Source: an uncultured Microbacterium sp. (GTDB lineage: Bacteria > Actinomycetota > Actinomycetes > Actinomycetales > Microbacteriaceae). From it: a DNA stretch of 64,000 nucleotides. Shown here piece after piece: positions 19,808 to 29,933 of this stretch. The notes below the pieces were generated by a model. It ran no database searches. It was not told where the DNA came from and saw only the letters and a list, made by a program, of their open reading frames with translations. Location: contig NZ_CALBRW010000018.1 of NCBI RefSeq assembly GCF_937927635.1, positions 62,001-126,000 on the forward strand. The letters are read 5' to 3'. Each line of letters opens with the position of its first letter. Position 1 is the stretch's first letter. The position numbers and the translations under genes were made by a program.

Positions 19808-20968
19808 GTGAGCACCTTCGACGCAGCAGCCTTCCTCCCCGACGACCTGCTGGAGCGCATCCGCGAGCGCGCCGCCACGCACGATCGGGAGAACACGTTC
19901 CCGCAGCAGGACCTGGACGAGCTGAAGGATGCCGGATATCTGTCGATCCTCGTGCCCGCCGAACTCGGTGGCGCGGGCCTCGGGCTCGAGCAGGCCGCGC
20001 TGCTGCAGCAGCGGCTGGCCACGGCCTCCCCCGCCACGGCTCTTGCGATCAACATGCACCTGGTGTGGACCGGTGTCGCGAAGGTGTTCAGCGACCGCGG
20101 CGTGCCCGGGCTGGAGTTCGTGCAGCGCGGCGCCGTCGCGGGCGACGTCTTCGCGTTCGGCATCAGCGAGGGCGGCAATGACCTGGTGCTGTTCGGCAGC
20201 GATACGGATGCCGCGCCTCAGCCCGGCGGCGGATACGCCTTCACCGGCACGAAGATCTTCACCTCGCTGGCGCCGGTGTGGACGAAGCTGGGCCTGCACG
20301 GCCTGGACACCACCAGCGCGGACGCCCCGAAGCTCGTGTTCGCGTTCGTCGACAGGACGGATGCCGTGGTCACCAGCGACGACTGGGACACGCTCGGCAT
20401 GCGCGGCACGCAGAGCCGCACCACCCGCCTGAACGGCGCGGTGGCGGCTCCGGAGCACATCGTGCGCCGGATCGACCCCGGCCCCAACCCCGACCCGATC
20501 GTGTTCGGCATCTTCAGCGTGTTCGAGCTGCTGCTGGCGTCGGTCTACACCGGCATCGCCCGTCGCGGACTGGACCTGGCGATCGAGACGGCGAAGAAGC
20601 GCCGGTCGAAGAAGAGCGGCACGACATACAGCCAGGACCCCGACATCCGCTGGCGGGTGGCAGGGATGGGTCTGGCCTACGACGCCCTGCCTCCGCAGAT
20701 CGCGTCGCTGGCGCGGGATGTCGACGATCTGGGCGACCACGGATCGCACTGGTTCACGCTGCTGTCGGGAGTGAAGCATCGTGCGGTGGTGATGGCCAAG
20801 CACGTGCTGGACGAGGCGATGCTGGTGGCCGGCGGCGGCTCGTACTTCTCGTCCAACGAGCTCTCGCGGCTGTACCGCGACGTACTGGCCGGGCAGTTCC
20901 ATCCCTCCGACCCGGAGTCCGCGCACGCCACCGCGGCGAGCGCGTGGCTGGGCCCCCTGGAGGGCTGA
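19808..20968 (+). CDS. Acyl-CoA dehydrogenase family flavoprotein
   Basis: 386 residues with the three-part acyl-CoA dehydrogenase fold: N-terminal helical domain (YLSILVPAELGGAGLGL), middle beta domain (FAFGISEGGNDLVLF, YAFTGTKIFTSLAPV, DTLGMRGTQSRT) and C-terminal helical domain. The usual catalytic Glu near residue 370 is not obvious in LSRLYRDVLAGQFHPS, so the protein could be a DszC/monooxygenase-like relative rather than a classic dehydrogenase. GTG start; TAGGCT lies 6 nt upstream, consistent with a leaderless mRNA. Substrate unknown. Confidence 0.85.
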   Translation: MSTFDAAAFLPDDLLERIRERAATHDRENTFPQQDLDELKDAGYLSILVPAELGGAGLGLEQAALLQQRLATASPATALAINMHLVWTGVAKVFSDRGVPGLEFVQRGAVAGDVFAFGISEGGNDLVLFGSDTDAAPQPGGGYAFTGTKIFTSLAPVWTKLGLHGLDTTSADAPKLVFAFVDRTDAVVTSDDWDTLGMRGTQSRTTRLNGAVAAPEHIVRRIDPGPNPDPIVFGIFSVFELLLASVYTGIARRGLDLAIETAKKRRSKKSGTTYSQDPDIRWRVAGMGLAYDALPPQIASLARDVDDLGDHGSHWFTLLSGVKHRAVVMAKHVLDEAMLVAGGGSYFSSNELSRLYRDVLAGQFHPSDPESAHATAASAWLGPLEG

Positions 20969-21011
20969 CCGCCGAGGATCCGACGGGCCCAGCGCCCGAT
21001 TCACACCCATG

Positions 21012-21038
21012 ACCTGGGTCCCTGAGCTTGTCGAAGGG
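21012..21038. repeat. REP-like dispersed intergenic element
   Basis: The segment CCTGGGTCCCTGAGCTTGTC followed by GAAGGG matches 59448-59470 at all but two of 21 positions. It lies between two convergent genes. Elements of this form are common between genes in Microbacteriaceae, from general knowledge. Confidence 0.6.
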
Positions 21039-21043
21039 TCGTC

Positions 21044-21316
21044 CTACCGGCGGTCGAACTCGAACGCCTTCAGCAGTTCGCCGACGGCCTGCTCGCGTTC
21101 GTCGCCGCCCTGCTCGAACATGGTGGTGACGTGAGTGCGCAGGTGGTTCTCCAGCAGCAGGCGGTTCAGGGACTCCAGTGAGCGCTGCACGGCGCGGGAC
21201 TGCGTGATGATGTCCATGCAGTACTCCTCGTTCTCGATCATCCGCGCGATGCCGCGCAGCTGACCCTCGAGGATGCTGGTGCGGTGCAGTGCACGCTTCT
21301 TGATGTCTTCGATCAC
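21044..21316 (-). CDS. CsoR/RcnR-family metal-sensing or formaldehyde-sensing repressor
   Basis: 90 residues, all-helical DUF156 family: HRTSILEGQLRGIARMIE and YCMDIITQSRAVQRSL. The ligand positions of CsoR (Cys-His-Cys) read here Cys33-His58-His62, so the third ligand is His. This pattern is nearer to RcnR (Ni/Co) than to the Cu(I) sensor CsoR, although the RcnR N-terminal His is absent, so an FrmR-like role is also possible. TACGCT ends 6 nt before the GTG start. No metal transporter or formaldehyde gene is next to it, so its target is unclear. Confidence 0.85.
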   Translation of the reverse strand: MIEDIKKRALHRTSILEGQLRGIARMIENEEYCMDIITQSRAVQRSLESLNRLLLENHLRTHVTTMFEQGGDEREQAVGELLKAFEFDRR

Positions 21317-21399
21317 ACTGAGAGCGTAGCCAATGCCCCGGTGAGCCCGACCAGCGAACCCACAGGCGCGACTGCACGTGCGCCATCACCGCCGCACCT

Positions 21400-22905
21400 T
21401 CACCCGCTCGGCGCGGAGCCCCGCGCTCCCGCGAGTGCCCGATCCACCGCCCGGTACCCGTCCTGGGGCGATCGCCAGCGACAGTACGGGTCCCACCAGG
21501 ACGGGCCGCGGACCTCCGGGATGCCGTCGCGCATCCTGATCCGCCAGCCCGAGGTCTCGAGAGTGCGGTGGTGGTGCCAGCACAGCGCGACACCGTTGTC
21601 GGTGTGCGTCGGCCCGCCTCGAGCCCACTCCTGCACGTGATGGAACTCGCACCAGTCGCCGCGCACGTCGCAGCCCGGGATCAGGCATCCGCCATCGCGC
21701 AGCACGATCGCCTTGCGCTGGTGCGGCGTGAAGACGCGCCCGCTGGTGCTGATGCCGATGATGGCCCCGGAGTCGTCGAACAGCACCCGCTGCACACCGC
21801 CCGCGCAGGCGGCGTGCATGGCCACGCTCAACGACACGTCCCATTCCGTGCTCTGCAGGTGCGCGCGACCGGCACCGGATGCGAGATCCGCAGCATCCAC
21901 CGAGACGACCAGCGTCGGAGCCGCCCCGCCGAGCTGAGGCGCGCCCTCTGAAGCCGCCACGGAGCCGACGACGGACGCGAACGCATCATGCCGCTTCTGC
22001 GCTGGCGTGCGCAGGTCTGCCGCGGACACCGGCGGCACATCGGCATCCCCCTCGATGTCCAGCATCCCGCCTTCAGGCGATGGGACGAACTGCACGCGAG
22101 GGTTGTTGTAGGCATCCATCAGCCGCTGCAGCGTCGCCGCGACCTCGGGGAGCAGAACGCCGCGCACCGGGACCGCGCCATCGCGCATCCTGCCGATCGT
22201 GAGGGCGCGGTTGCGCTCACCCGCGTCATCCGCGGGACGCGCCCCGTCGGGATCGATCCGCAGCAGCACGTGCGCTGTCAGCCCCGACAGCTCGACGACC
22301 GTGGGCCGGGGTGCGCGCTCGTCACCCGCGTCGGAGGCCGGGCCGGAGACCGAGCTTCGGTCCTCGAGATCGCGCCCCGCCGCCGCACGAGCCAGAACGG
22401 CTTCCGCCACGGCGCGATCCTCGGGCGCGATCCGTGACCGAGCCCGGCGAAGCGGACTCACGCACGCCAGGAACCCGGCCAGCGAAATCTCGCCTGAACG
22501 AAGCGCGGCGGACAGAGCCGGGAAGTCTCCGGGCAGCCGCTCGCCCGACACGAGCGCGATGTCCTCGTGCACAGCATCCGCAGCGTCCGCATAGCGCCGA
22601 GCAGCGGGCGCATCGATCAGCATGACCCGCTGCAGCAGCTCGGACGTGTTCCGGCATCCGGCGCGTGCGGTGACCCGATTCGCCCGCGCTCGCCTCGCGT
22701 CCTCGGACTCGATGTCGTCGACCACGTCGACGACGATGCCGTCCAGCAGTCGCTGAAGCTTCCCGATGCTGCGGAGCACATCGATCTGCTCGTCAGGCGC
22801 CAGCAGCGTCGCCTCCGCAGCAGGATGCTCCCCCGCCCGCTCGTCGGCGAGCTGCCGAGCGATGCTCTGCAGGACCTCCGGAAGCGATGTCATGCTTCCA
22901 TTCAA
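21400..22905 (-). CDS. DUF222/13E12-type HNH endonuclease-like protein
   Basis: 501 residues. The long N-terminal part (residues 1-380) is the DUF222 region found in the actinobacterial REP13E12-like family; the C-terminal HNH nuclease domain reads GCLIPGCDVRGDWCEFHHVQ and then HTDNGVALCWHHHRTLE, with the two Cys pairs and the His-Asn-His residues intact. Such genes occur in many copies in Microbacteriaceae genomes; their function is unproven. A second ATG four codons on is possible. A perfect DnaA-box sequence (TGTGGATAA) lies 49 bp upstream at 22954-22962. Confidence 0.88.
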   Translation of the reverse strand: MNGSMTSLPEVLQSIARQLADERAGEHPAAEATLLAPDEQIDVLRSIGKLQRLLDGIVVDVVDDIESEDARRARANRVTARAGCRNTSELLQRVMLIDAPAARRYADAADAVHEDIALVSGERLPGDFPALSAALRSGEISLAGFLACVSPLRRARSRIAPEDRAVAEAVLARAAAGRDLEDRSSVSGPASDAGDERAPRPTVVELSGLTAHVLLRIDPDGARPADDAGERNRALTIGRMRDGAVPVRGVLLPEVAATLQRLMDAYNNPRVQFVPSPEGGMLDIEGDADVPPVSAADLRTPAQKRHDAFASVVGSVAASEGAPQLGGAAPTLVVSVDAADLASGAGRAHLQSTEWDVSLSVAMHAACAGGVQRVLFDDSGAIIGISTSGRVFTPHQRKAIVLRDGGCLIPGCDVRGDWCEFHHVQEWARGGPTHTDNGVALCWHHHRTLETSGWRIRMRDGIPEVRGPSWWDPYCRWRSPQDGYRAVDRALAGARGSAPSG

Positions 22906-23014
22906 CAGGGGGCCTCCGACATTGCATCCCCAGATCAGAGCTTGTTTTCAATCTGTGGATAACTCGCACTGGACGGTTGTTTGTGCAGGAGGAATCACGG
23001 AAGGCCGACAGTCC

Positions 23015-23428
23015 TCACCCGTCCGCGAACGGATTGAGCACCCGCAACCCCGGCACGTCGAAATCCTTCACGTTGCGCGTGACGAGGGTGAGGTCGTGGT
23101 GCAGCGCGGTGGCTGCGATCAACGCGTCGGGCAACGGCCTGCGGTCCGGCACCTGGATCGCCGCGCAGATGCGGCCGATCTCATGCGTCACAGGAAGCAG
23201 CCGAGGCTCGTACGTCCTGCGCATCTTCGTCAGCCACGCATCGAGGAAGGATGCCTGGCGGGGGTCCGTGTGACGCTTCCCCGCCAGCCCGAGCTCAAGC
23301 TCGTAGTCGGTGACGACACTGATCCACCACTCGTCCGGACCCAGCCCGTCCAGCCAGGACAGCGCCTGGGGATTGCCGCGCCGCCGACGCCTCAGCTCTG
23401 AGATGACGTTCGTATCCAGGAGGTACAT
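23015..23428 (-). CDS. PIN-domain ribonuclease toxin (VapC-like)
   Basis: 137 residues. A PIN domain with the acidic residues in LLDTNVISELR (Asp 5), the Glu in VVTDYELELG, and PDALIAATALHHDLTLVTRN. VapC toxins cleave specific RNAs such as initiator tRNA or rRNA. The start codon overlaps the stop of the upstream antitoxin gene by one base (TGATG), the usual toxin-antitoxin arrangement with the antitoxin made first. Confidence 0.9.
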   Translation of the reverse strand: MYLLDTNVISELRRRRRGNPQALSWLDGLGPDEWWISVVTDYELELGLAGKRHTDPRQASFLDAWLTKMRRTYEPRLLPVTHEIGRICAAIQVPDRRPLPDALIAATALHHDLTLVTRNVKDFDVPGLRVLNPFADG

Positions 23429-23727
23429 CAGTCGAACTCGAACGGCGGGCGGTCAGGCGTGTTCTTGCGGATGTCGGTCAGGATGTCATCGAAATCGTCG
23501 TCATCGTCGAACTCGACTCCGTCAGGCGGCGACAGCAGCTCCAGCAGGCTGTAAGGCGCACGCCCGGTGCCCTTCTGCTGCGCCGGCTTCAGTCGCTCGT
23601 ACTCCGCCACGCTCAGCAGCACGTACGCCGGCTCACCGCGGCGCGTGACCAGCACCGGCTCGTCGTCGGCGACGCGCTGGGCCTTGGCCACGGACTGGTT
23701 GAACTCCCGCGCGGTCATGGTGAACAT
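23428..23727 (-). CDS. Phd/YefM-family antitoxin
   Basis: 99 residues from the ATG at 23727, which has GGGAGG 6 nt upstream. The N-terminal DNA-binding half shows TAREFNQSVAKAQRVADDEP and VLVTRRGEPAYVLLSVAEYE, typical of Phd/YefM. The C-terminal part contains a very acidic stretch (EFDDDDDFDDIL) that probably wraps around and inhibits the basic PIN toxin. ATG 23718 (MTAREF) is an alternative start. It would repress its own operon from the inverted repeat at 23748-23763. Confidence 0.88.
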   Translation of the reverse strand: MFTMTAREFNQSVAKAQRVADDEPVLVTRRGEPAYVLLSVAEYERLKPAQQKGTGRAPYSLLELLSPPDGVEFDDDDDFDDILTDIRKNTPDRPPFEFD

Positions 23728-23747
23728 CCTGTACCTCCCGACAAGAA

Positions 23748-23763
23748 GTAGTGACAGTACTAC
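23748..23763 (-). promoter_or_regulatory. Inverted repeat, probable toxin-antitoxin operator
   Basis: GTAGT and ACTAC arms are separated by 6 bp, 21 bp upstream of the antitoxin start. On the gene strand the sequence TGTGTAGTACT overlaps it and looks like an extended -10, so binding here would block the promoter. Confidence 0.55.
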
Positions 23764-23800
23764 ACAGGATACGCCCACGACGGCGTGAAAGGATGGCCCC

Positions 23801-25078
23801 ATGTCGCGAACACCCATGGCGCTGCTGTCCCCCGCCGACCAGGAGCGACTGCGGGGCCTGCGGCGGATGAAGGCCGTGGCGCTGGGCGCCCTGATCTTCA
23901 TGGCCGTGGTGTTCGTGGTCGCGTTCGCCCTTGAGCACCGCTACCCGTGGCTGAGCTACGTGCGCGCGGCCGCCGAGGGCGGCATGGTCGGAGCGCTGGC
24001 GGACTGGTTCGCCGTCACGGCGCTGTTCCGGCATCCGCTGGGCCTGCCCATCCCGCACACCGCGATCATCCCGCACCGCAAGGACGAGATCGGCCGCACC
24101 CTGGGCGAGTTCGTGGAGACCAACTTCCTCTCCGGCGAGGTCGTGCGCGACAAGCTCTCCCGCACGGCCCTCGCGCAGCGGCTGGGCGAGTGGCTGAGCG
24201 GCCCCGCGCATGCGGAGCGCGTGACCGCCGAGGCGTCGACGGCGGCATCCGCCGTGCTGCGCGCGCTCAGCGACGAGGACGTGCAGGGTCTGATCGCCGA
24301 CCTCGCCCGCGAGCATCTCATCGAGCCGGACTGGGCGCCGTCGGCCGGCGGCTGGCTGGAACGCATCGTCGAGGCGGATGCCCATCACGGCGCCGTGGAC
24401 CTGGCCGTGGACAGCATCGGCACGTGGCTCGTGAACAACGCCCACACCTTCAATGGCCTGGTCTCCCGCCGCCTGCCGGGCTGGGTGCCCAGGCTTGCAC
24501 ACCGGTTCGTCGACGAGACCGTATACCACGAGGCCGTGAAGTTCGTGCAGGCTGTGCAGGCCGATCCGCGGCATCCGGCCCGGCTCGCGCTCGACGGCTA
24601 CCTGACTCGCCTGGCCGACCGGCTGCAGCACGACCCCGCCATGGGCGACCGGTTCGAGGGCGCGAAAGCCGCGGTGTTCGACAGCCCGCGGGTGATCGCG
24701 CTGGCCGCCCAGGCGTGGGACACCGCCAAGAACGGGCTTCTGAAGGCGCTGGCCGATCCGCAGAGCGCGCTGCGCAGGCGCGCGGCATCCGCCGTCGCCG
24801 AGATCGGCACACGGCTGGCAACGGAACCCGCGCTGCAGGCACGCGTGGACGGCTGGGTGACCGACGCCGCGGTGTTCCTCGTGGACCGCTACCGGCACGA
24901 CATCGCCTCGATCATCACCGACACCGTCGAGAAGTGGGATGCCGCGGAGACCACCGAGAAGATCGAACTCATGGTGGGTCGCGACCTGCAGTACATCCGC
25001 CTCAACGGCACCGTCGTGGGTGCGCTCGCGGGAGTGGCGATCTTCGCCGTCGCACACGCGCTGATCCCGCTGGGCTGA
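23801..25078 (+). CDS. DUF445 family membrane-associated protein
   Basis: 425 residues. One membrane helix near the N terminus (VALGALIFMAVVFVVAFAL) is followed by the DUF445 signature AAEGGMVGALADWFAVTALF and FRHPLGLPIPHTAIIP, then a long helical region and a final hydrophobic segment (VVGALAGVAIFAVAHALI). Function is unknown. AAGGA lies 7 nt before the ATG. It diverges from the toxin-antitoxin operon, with the operator between them. Confidence 0.85.
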   Translation: MSRTPMALLSPADQERLRGLRRMKAVALGALIFMAVVFVVAFALEHRYPWLSYVRAAAEGGMVGALADWFAVTALFRHPLGLPIPHTAIIPHRKDEIGRTLGEFVETNFLSGEVVRDKLSRTALAQRLGEWLSGPAHAERVTAEASTAASAVLRALSDEDVQGLIADLAREHLIEPDWAPSAGGWLERIVEADAHHGAVDLAVDSIGTWLVNNAHTFNGLVSRRLPGWVPRLAHRFVDETVYHEAVKFVQAVQADPRHPARLALDGYLTRLADRLQHDPAMGDRFEGAKAAVFDSPRVIALAAQAWDTAKNGLLKALADPQSALRRRAASAVAEIGTRLATEPALQARVDGWVTDAAVFLVDRYRHDIASIITDTVEKWDAAETTEKIELMVGRDLQYIRLNGTVVGALAGVAIFAVAHALIPLG

Positions 25079-25121
25079 GCGCCGTCAGCGGCTGAGCGCC
25101 GTCAGGGGCCGAGCGCCGCTC

Positions 25122-25766
25122 TCAGCCCGCGAGCGCCTCGGCGACTGGAGTGTCGCCGTCGTTGAAGCGGATGGTGCGGTGGATGGTCGCGGGCTCGCGC
25201 AGCGCCTGCGCGACGACCAGGGCGACGTTGGCGCGGGAGACCTCCGCCGAGGCTGCGGCCTCGGCATCGATGCGCCCGGTGCCCTCACCGAGGGTGAGAC
25301 GGCTGGGCCCGAGCACAGTCCAGTCCAGGGTGGTCGCGCGCAGGTACTCATCGGCGGCGGCCTTCGCCTCGGCGTAGGCGTGGAACGGGTCGTCGGCGGG
25401 GATGCCGTGCTGCGGCGAGGAATTGAAGTACGACACCATCACGTAGCGGCTGACGCCGGCATCCCCGGCCGCATCCATGGAGCGCACGGCGGCCTCGAAG
25501 TCGACGGCGTGCGTGCGCTGGGCCGAGCCGCCGCCGGCACCGGCTGACCACACCACCGCATCGTGCCCCGCGATGACCCGGGCGAACGCCGCGCGGTCCT
25601 GGTGCTCGATGTCGAAGACCACCGGCTCAGCGCCGGCGGCGCGCACGTCGTCCGATTGGTCGGGATCACGGATGATCGCGGTGACCTCGTCGCCGCGGTC
25701 GGCGAGCACACGTGCGAGCAGAAGCGCGACCTTGCCGTGGCCGCCGACGATCAGGATCCGTGCCAT
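25122..25766 (-). CDS. NAD(P)-binding atypical SDR (NmrA/SDR-a5-like)
   Basis: 214 residues from ATG 25766. The N terminus RILIVGGHGKVALLLARVL is a GxxGxxG nucleotide-binding turn; FDIEHQDRAAFARVIAGHD and WSAGAGGG follow, then YVMVSYFNSS and the TVLGPSRLTLGEGTG segment typical of atypical SDRs. The usual YxxxK pair appears as YAEAK. Possibly a redox sensor or quinone-linked reductase; role unknown. TACCGT lies 6 nt upstream of the chosen start, supporting it against longer versions. Confidence 0.82.
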   Translation of the reverse strand: MARILIVGGHGKVALLLARVLADRGDEVTAIIRDPDQSDDVRAAGAEPVVFDIEHQDRAAFARVIAGHDAVVWSAGAGGGSAQRTHAVDFEAAVRSMDAAGDAGVSRYVMVSYFNSSPQHGIPADDPFHAYAEAKAAADEYLRATTLDWTVLGPSRLTLGEGTGRIDAEAAASAEVSRANVALVVAQALREPATIHRTIRFNDGDTPVAEALAG

Positions 25767-25811
25767 GCCTCCACGGTACCCGCGCCCACAGGCCGAAGGG
25801 CGGTCCGAACG

Positions 25812-25878
25812 CCCGCCCATATGGCTCATTGCGCCCCTCATCCCCTCGATTCGGAGCCGTTCGCGCCATATGGGCGGG
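25812..25878. repeat. 14-bp inverted repeat with CATATG cores
   Basis: CCCGCCCATATGGC (25812-25825) and GCCATATGGGCGGG (25865-25878) are perfect complements separated by 39 bp. Each arm contains the palindrome CATATG. The pair lies between the end of hutG and the start of the SDR gene, so it may be a large terminator stem or a pair of operator sites. Confidence 0.65.
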
Positions 25879-25893
25879 AGTGTGTGAGGCCGC

Positions 25894-26793
25894 TCAGCGC
25901 GCGTTCAGCGCGGCCAGCAGCTCCAGCACGCACAGCGCCGCCAGGCGCACGGTGCGGCCGTCCTCGGCATCCGCCGTCGCGTCCACCTCGGCGAGGTCGG
26001 CGCTGACCACCCGGGGATCGGTCGCGATGCCGCGCACGAGGCTGCGCAGCTCCCAGGCGGCGAAGCCGCCGGGCACGCTGGCGGGGCAGCCGGGCACGGC
26101 CGCGCGGTCGGCGGAGTCCACGTCGATGTCCAGGTGGATGCGGGATCCCGCGCCTGCGACCTCCAGGGCCTCAGCCACCACGTCGGAGTTGCTGCGCCGG
26201 CGCACCTCATCGATCGTGATCACGCGGATGCCCCACTCCGAGGCGCGCTGCGCGTAGGCGGCGGAGTTCGCGAAGTCGGCGATGCCGATCTGCACGATCT
26301 TCTTCGGATCGATGCGCTCGGAGTCCGGGGCATCCTGCACGAGGCGGCGCACGGGCGAGCCGTTGGAGACACCGTCGCGCAGGTCGTAGTGCGCGTCGAT
26401 GGTGATCAGTCCCCCGGCTCCCGCGCCGCGGGCCACCGGGTAGGTCAGCGAGTTGTCGCCGCCGAGCGCGATGACCAGGCGGTTGTCTGCGGCGAGCGCC
26501 CGCACCCGCTCCACCGTGCGCTGCATGCCCTCGTCGCCGTCGGGTTCGTGCACGTCACCGGCGTCGACGACCCGCAGCACCTCGTTGAGGTCGACGGCGG
26601 GCTCACCCATGAGCGTGGCGCTGTAGCGCTGCAGCGCCTCGCGGATGGCGGCCGGCGTGGCATGCGCGCCGGTCTTCGAGATGGAGGTGCGCCAGGTGGG
26701 AACCCCGAGCAGCACGGCATCCGCCTTCTCCCCCTCGACGGGAGCCGGCCAGGCTCCGGCCCGCGGCCAGAGCTCATCGTGCGGAAGTGCCAT
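25894..26793 (-). CDS. hutG: Formiminoglutamase (ureohydrolase family)
   Basis: 299 residues. The binuclear manganese site of the arginase fold is complete: GGDNS, TIDAHYD and HLDIDVDSAD. Because it lies with hutH, hutU and hutI, the likely reaction is hydrolysis of N-formimino-glutamate to glutamate and formamide, the last step of histidine breakdown. It is separated from hutI by 288 bp of tandem repeats but has its own ribosome site (AAGGAG, 6 nt before the ATG). An agmatinase-like role is less likely given the neighbours. Confidence 0.9.
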   Translation of the reverse strand: MALPHDELWPRAGAWPAPVEGEKADAVLLGVPTWRTSISKTGAHATPAAIREALQRYSATLMGEPAVDLNEVLRVVDAGDVHEPDGDEGMQRTVERVRALAADNRLVIALGGDNSLTYPVARGAGAGGLITIDAHYDLRDGVSNGSPVRRLVQDAPDSERIDPKKIVQIGIADFANSAAYAQRASEWGIRVITIDEVRRRSNSDVVAEALEVAGAGSRIHLDIDVDSADRAAVPGCPASVPGGFAAWELRSLVRGIATDPRVVSADLAEVDATADAEDGRTVRLAALCVLELLAALNAR

Positions 26794-26830
26794 CTCGATC
26801 TCCTTCTGCGGACATTCGCCCGCGCTGTTC

Positions 26831-26980
26831 TTCTCTGCCCGCGGTGCAATTCTCGCGCTGCAATTCTCGCGCTGCTCTTCTCGCGCGGCTCTTCTCGCGC
26901 GGCTCTTCTCGCGCTGCTCTTCTCGCCTCGCGCGGCTCTTCTCGAACGCCCGACCGGTCTGCGCGGCTCTTCTCGCTCAG
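26831..26980. repeat. 14-bp minisatellite between hutI and hutG
   Basis: About eight units of TTCTCGCGC(T/G)GCTC. Five consecutive units of exactly 14 bp fill 26850-26919 (the first ends AA, not TC); flanking copies carry insertions. The strand bias is strong: CTTCTC on the plus strand. No gene is credible in this stretch. Confidence 0.85.
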
Positions 26981-27027
26981 CGCTGCGCGGATCTGCACAG
27001 CGGATGCCGAGAACTGCAGCGCGAACG

Positions 27028-27080
27028 CACGAGACGGAGCAGCGCGAGGCGGAGCAGCACGAGACGGGGCACCACGAGCG
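27028..27080. repeat. 15-bp minisatellite next to the hutI stop codon
   Basis: CACGAGACGGAGCAG (27028-27042) is followed by two diverged copies and a partial fourth that ends one base before the hutI stop codon at 27082-27084. It is a different unit from the 14-bp array in the same gap. Confidence 0.8.
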
Positions 27081-27081
27081 C

Positions 27082-28253
27082 TCACGTCACGGCGACGCCG
27101 TCCTTCCAGACGTGCTTCACCAGCGGCACGCCGGGCCGGTAGGCCAGATGAACGCGCGTGGGCGCGTCCAGCAGCACCAGGTCGGCGCGCTTGCCCGGCG
27201 CGATCACGCCGATGTCGTCACGGCGCAGTGCCGCCGCTCCCCCGGCAGTGGCGGCCCAGACCGCCTCGGCCGTGGTCATGCCCATCTCCCGCACCGCCAG
27301 CGCGATGCAGAACGGCATCGACGAGGTGAAGCTGGAGCCGGGGTTGGTGTCGCAGGCGATCGCGACCGTCACGCCGGCATCGATCAGGCGCCGCGCGTCG
27401 GGGAACGGATGCCGGGTGGAGAACTCCACGCCGGGCAGCGCCGTGAGCACGGTGTCGGATGCTGCGAGCGCTGCGATGTCCTCATCCGTCAGGTATGTGC
27501 CATGGTCGACGGATGCCGCTCCCAGCTCGATCGCCAGGCGCACCCCGTCGCCGGGGCCGAGCTGGCTGGCGTGCACGCGCGGCTGCAGGCCCCGGGCGAT
27601 GCCGGCCTCCAGCACCCGACGCGTCTGCGGCACGGTGAACGCGCCGGTCTCGCAGAACGCATCGATCCACTTGGCGTACGGCGCGCAGGCGTCCAGCATG
27701 TCGCCGATCACCAGGTCGACGTACTCGTCGCCGCGGTCGGCGTACTCCGCCGGCACCACGTGCGCGCCGAGGAAGGTCACCTCGGGCGTGACCTCGGCGG
27801 CCAGGCGCACCAGGCGCTCCTCGGTGGCGACGTCCAGCCCGTAGCCGCTCTTGATCTCCACGGTGGTGGTGCCCTGCGCGAGCATCTCGTCGACGAACCC
27901 GCGCAGTCGCGCGCGCAGCTCGTCGTCGCTCGCGCCGCGGGTGGCGGCGACGGTGGAGCGGATGCCGCCGGCGGCATACCTCTCGCCGGCCATCCGCGCC
28001 TCGAACTCGGCGGCGCGGTCGCCGCCGAACACGATGTGGCTGTGGCTGTCGACGAACCCGGGGATGACCGCGCATCCCTCGGCATCCGCCTCGACGTACC
28101 CGCCGGGCAGCGCGGGGGCCTCGGATGCCGCACCGACCCAGGCGATGCGGTCGCCCTCGATGAGGACGGCCGCGTCGCGCAGGGTTCCGAAGCGATCCTC
28201 TGGGGAGCCGACGTTCGTCGTCAGCTCCCCGATGTTCGTGATCAGCGTGGCGG

Positions 28254-28257
<4 letters not shown>
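27082..28257 (-). CDS. hutI: Imidazolonepropionase
   Basis: 391 residues from GTG 28257, which overlaps the hutU stop as GTGA. An amidohydrolase-fold enzyme that opens 4-imidazolone-5-propionate to N-formimino-glutamate. Metal and substrate motifs are clear: [15 protein letters not shown] (HxH), [32 protein letters not shown] and [10 protein letters not shown]. Third gene of the hut operon. A minisatellite begins one base beyond its stop codon. Confidence 0.95.

Positions 28258-29925
<1,668 letters not shown>

Positions 29926-29933
<8 letters not shown>

Noticed and set aside
21400..22905. Mobile element because of the HNH domain
   Set aside because: DUF222/HNH proteins are chromosomal multi-copy genes in this group; no terminal repeats, integrase or target duplication flank it.
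26831..27080. CRISPR array
   Set aside because: Units of 14-15 bp are directly adjacent with no spacers, and no cas gene is present.
26774..27085. Arg/Glu-rich open frame across the hut minisatellites
   Set aside because: It is translated tandem repeat DNA with no family and overlaps the hutG start; repeats of 14 bp would not keep frame.
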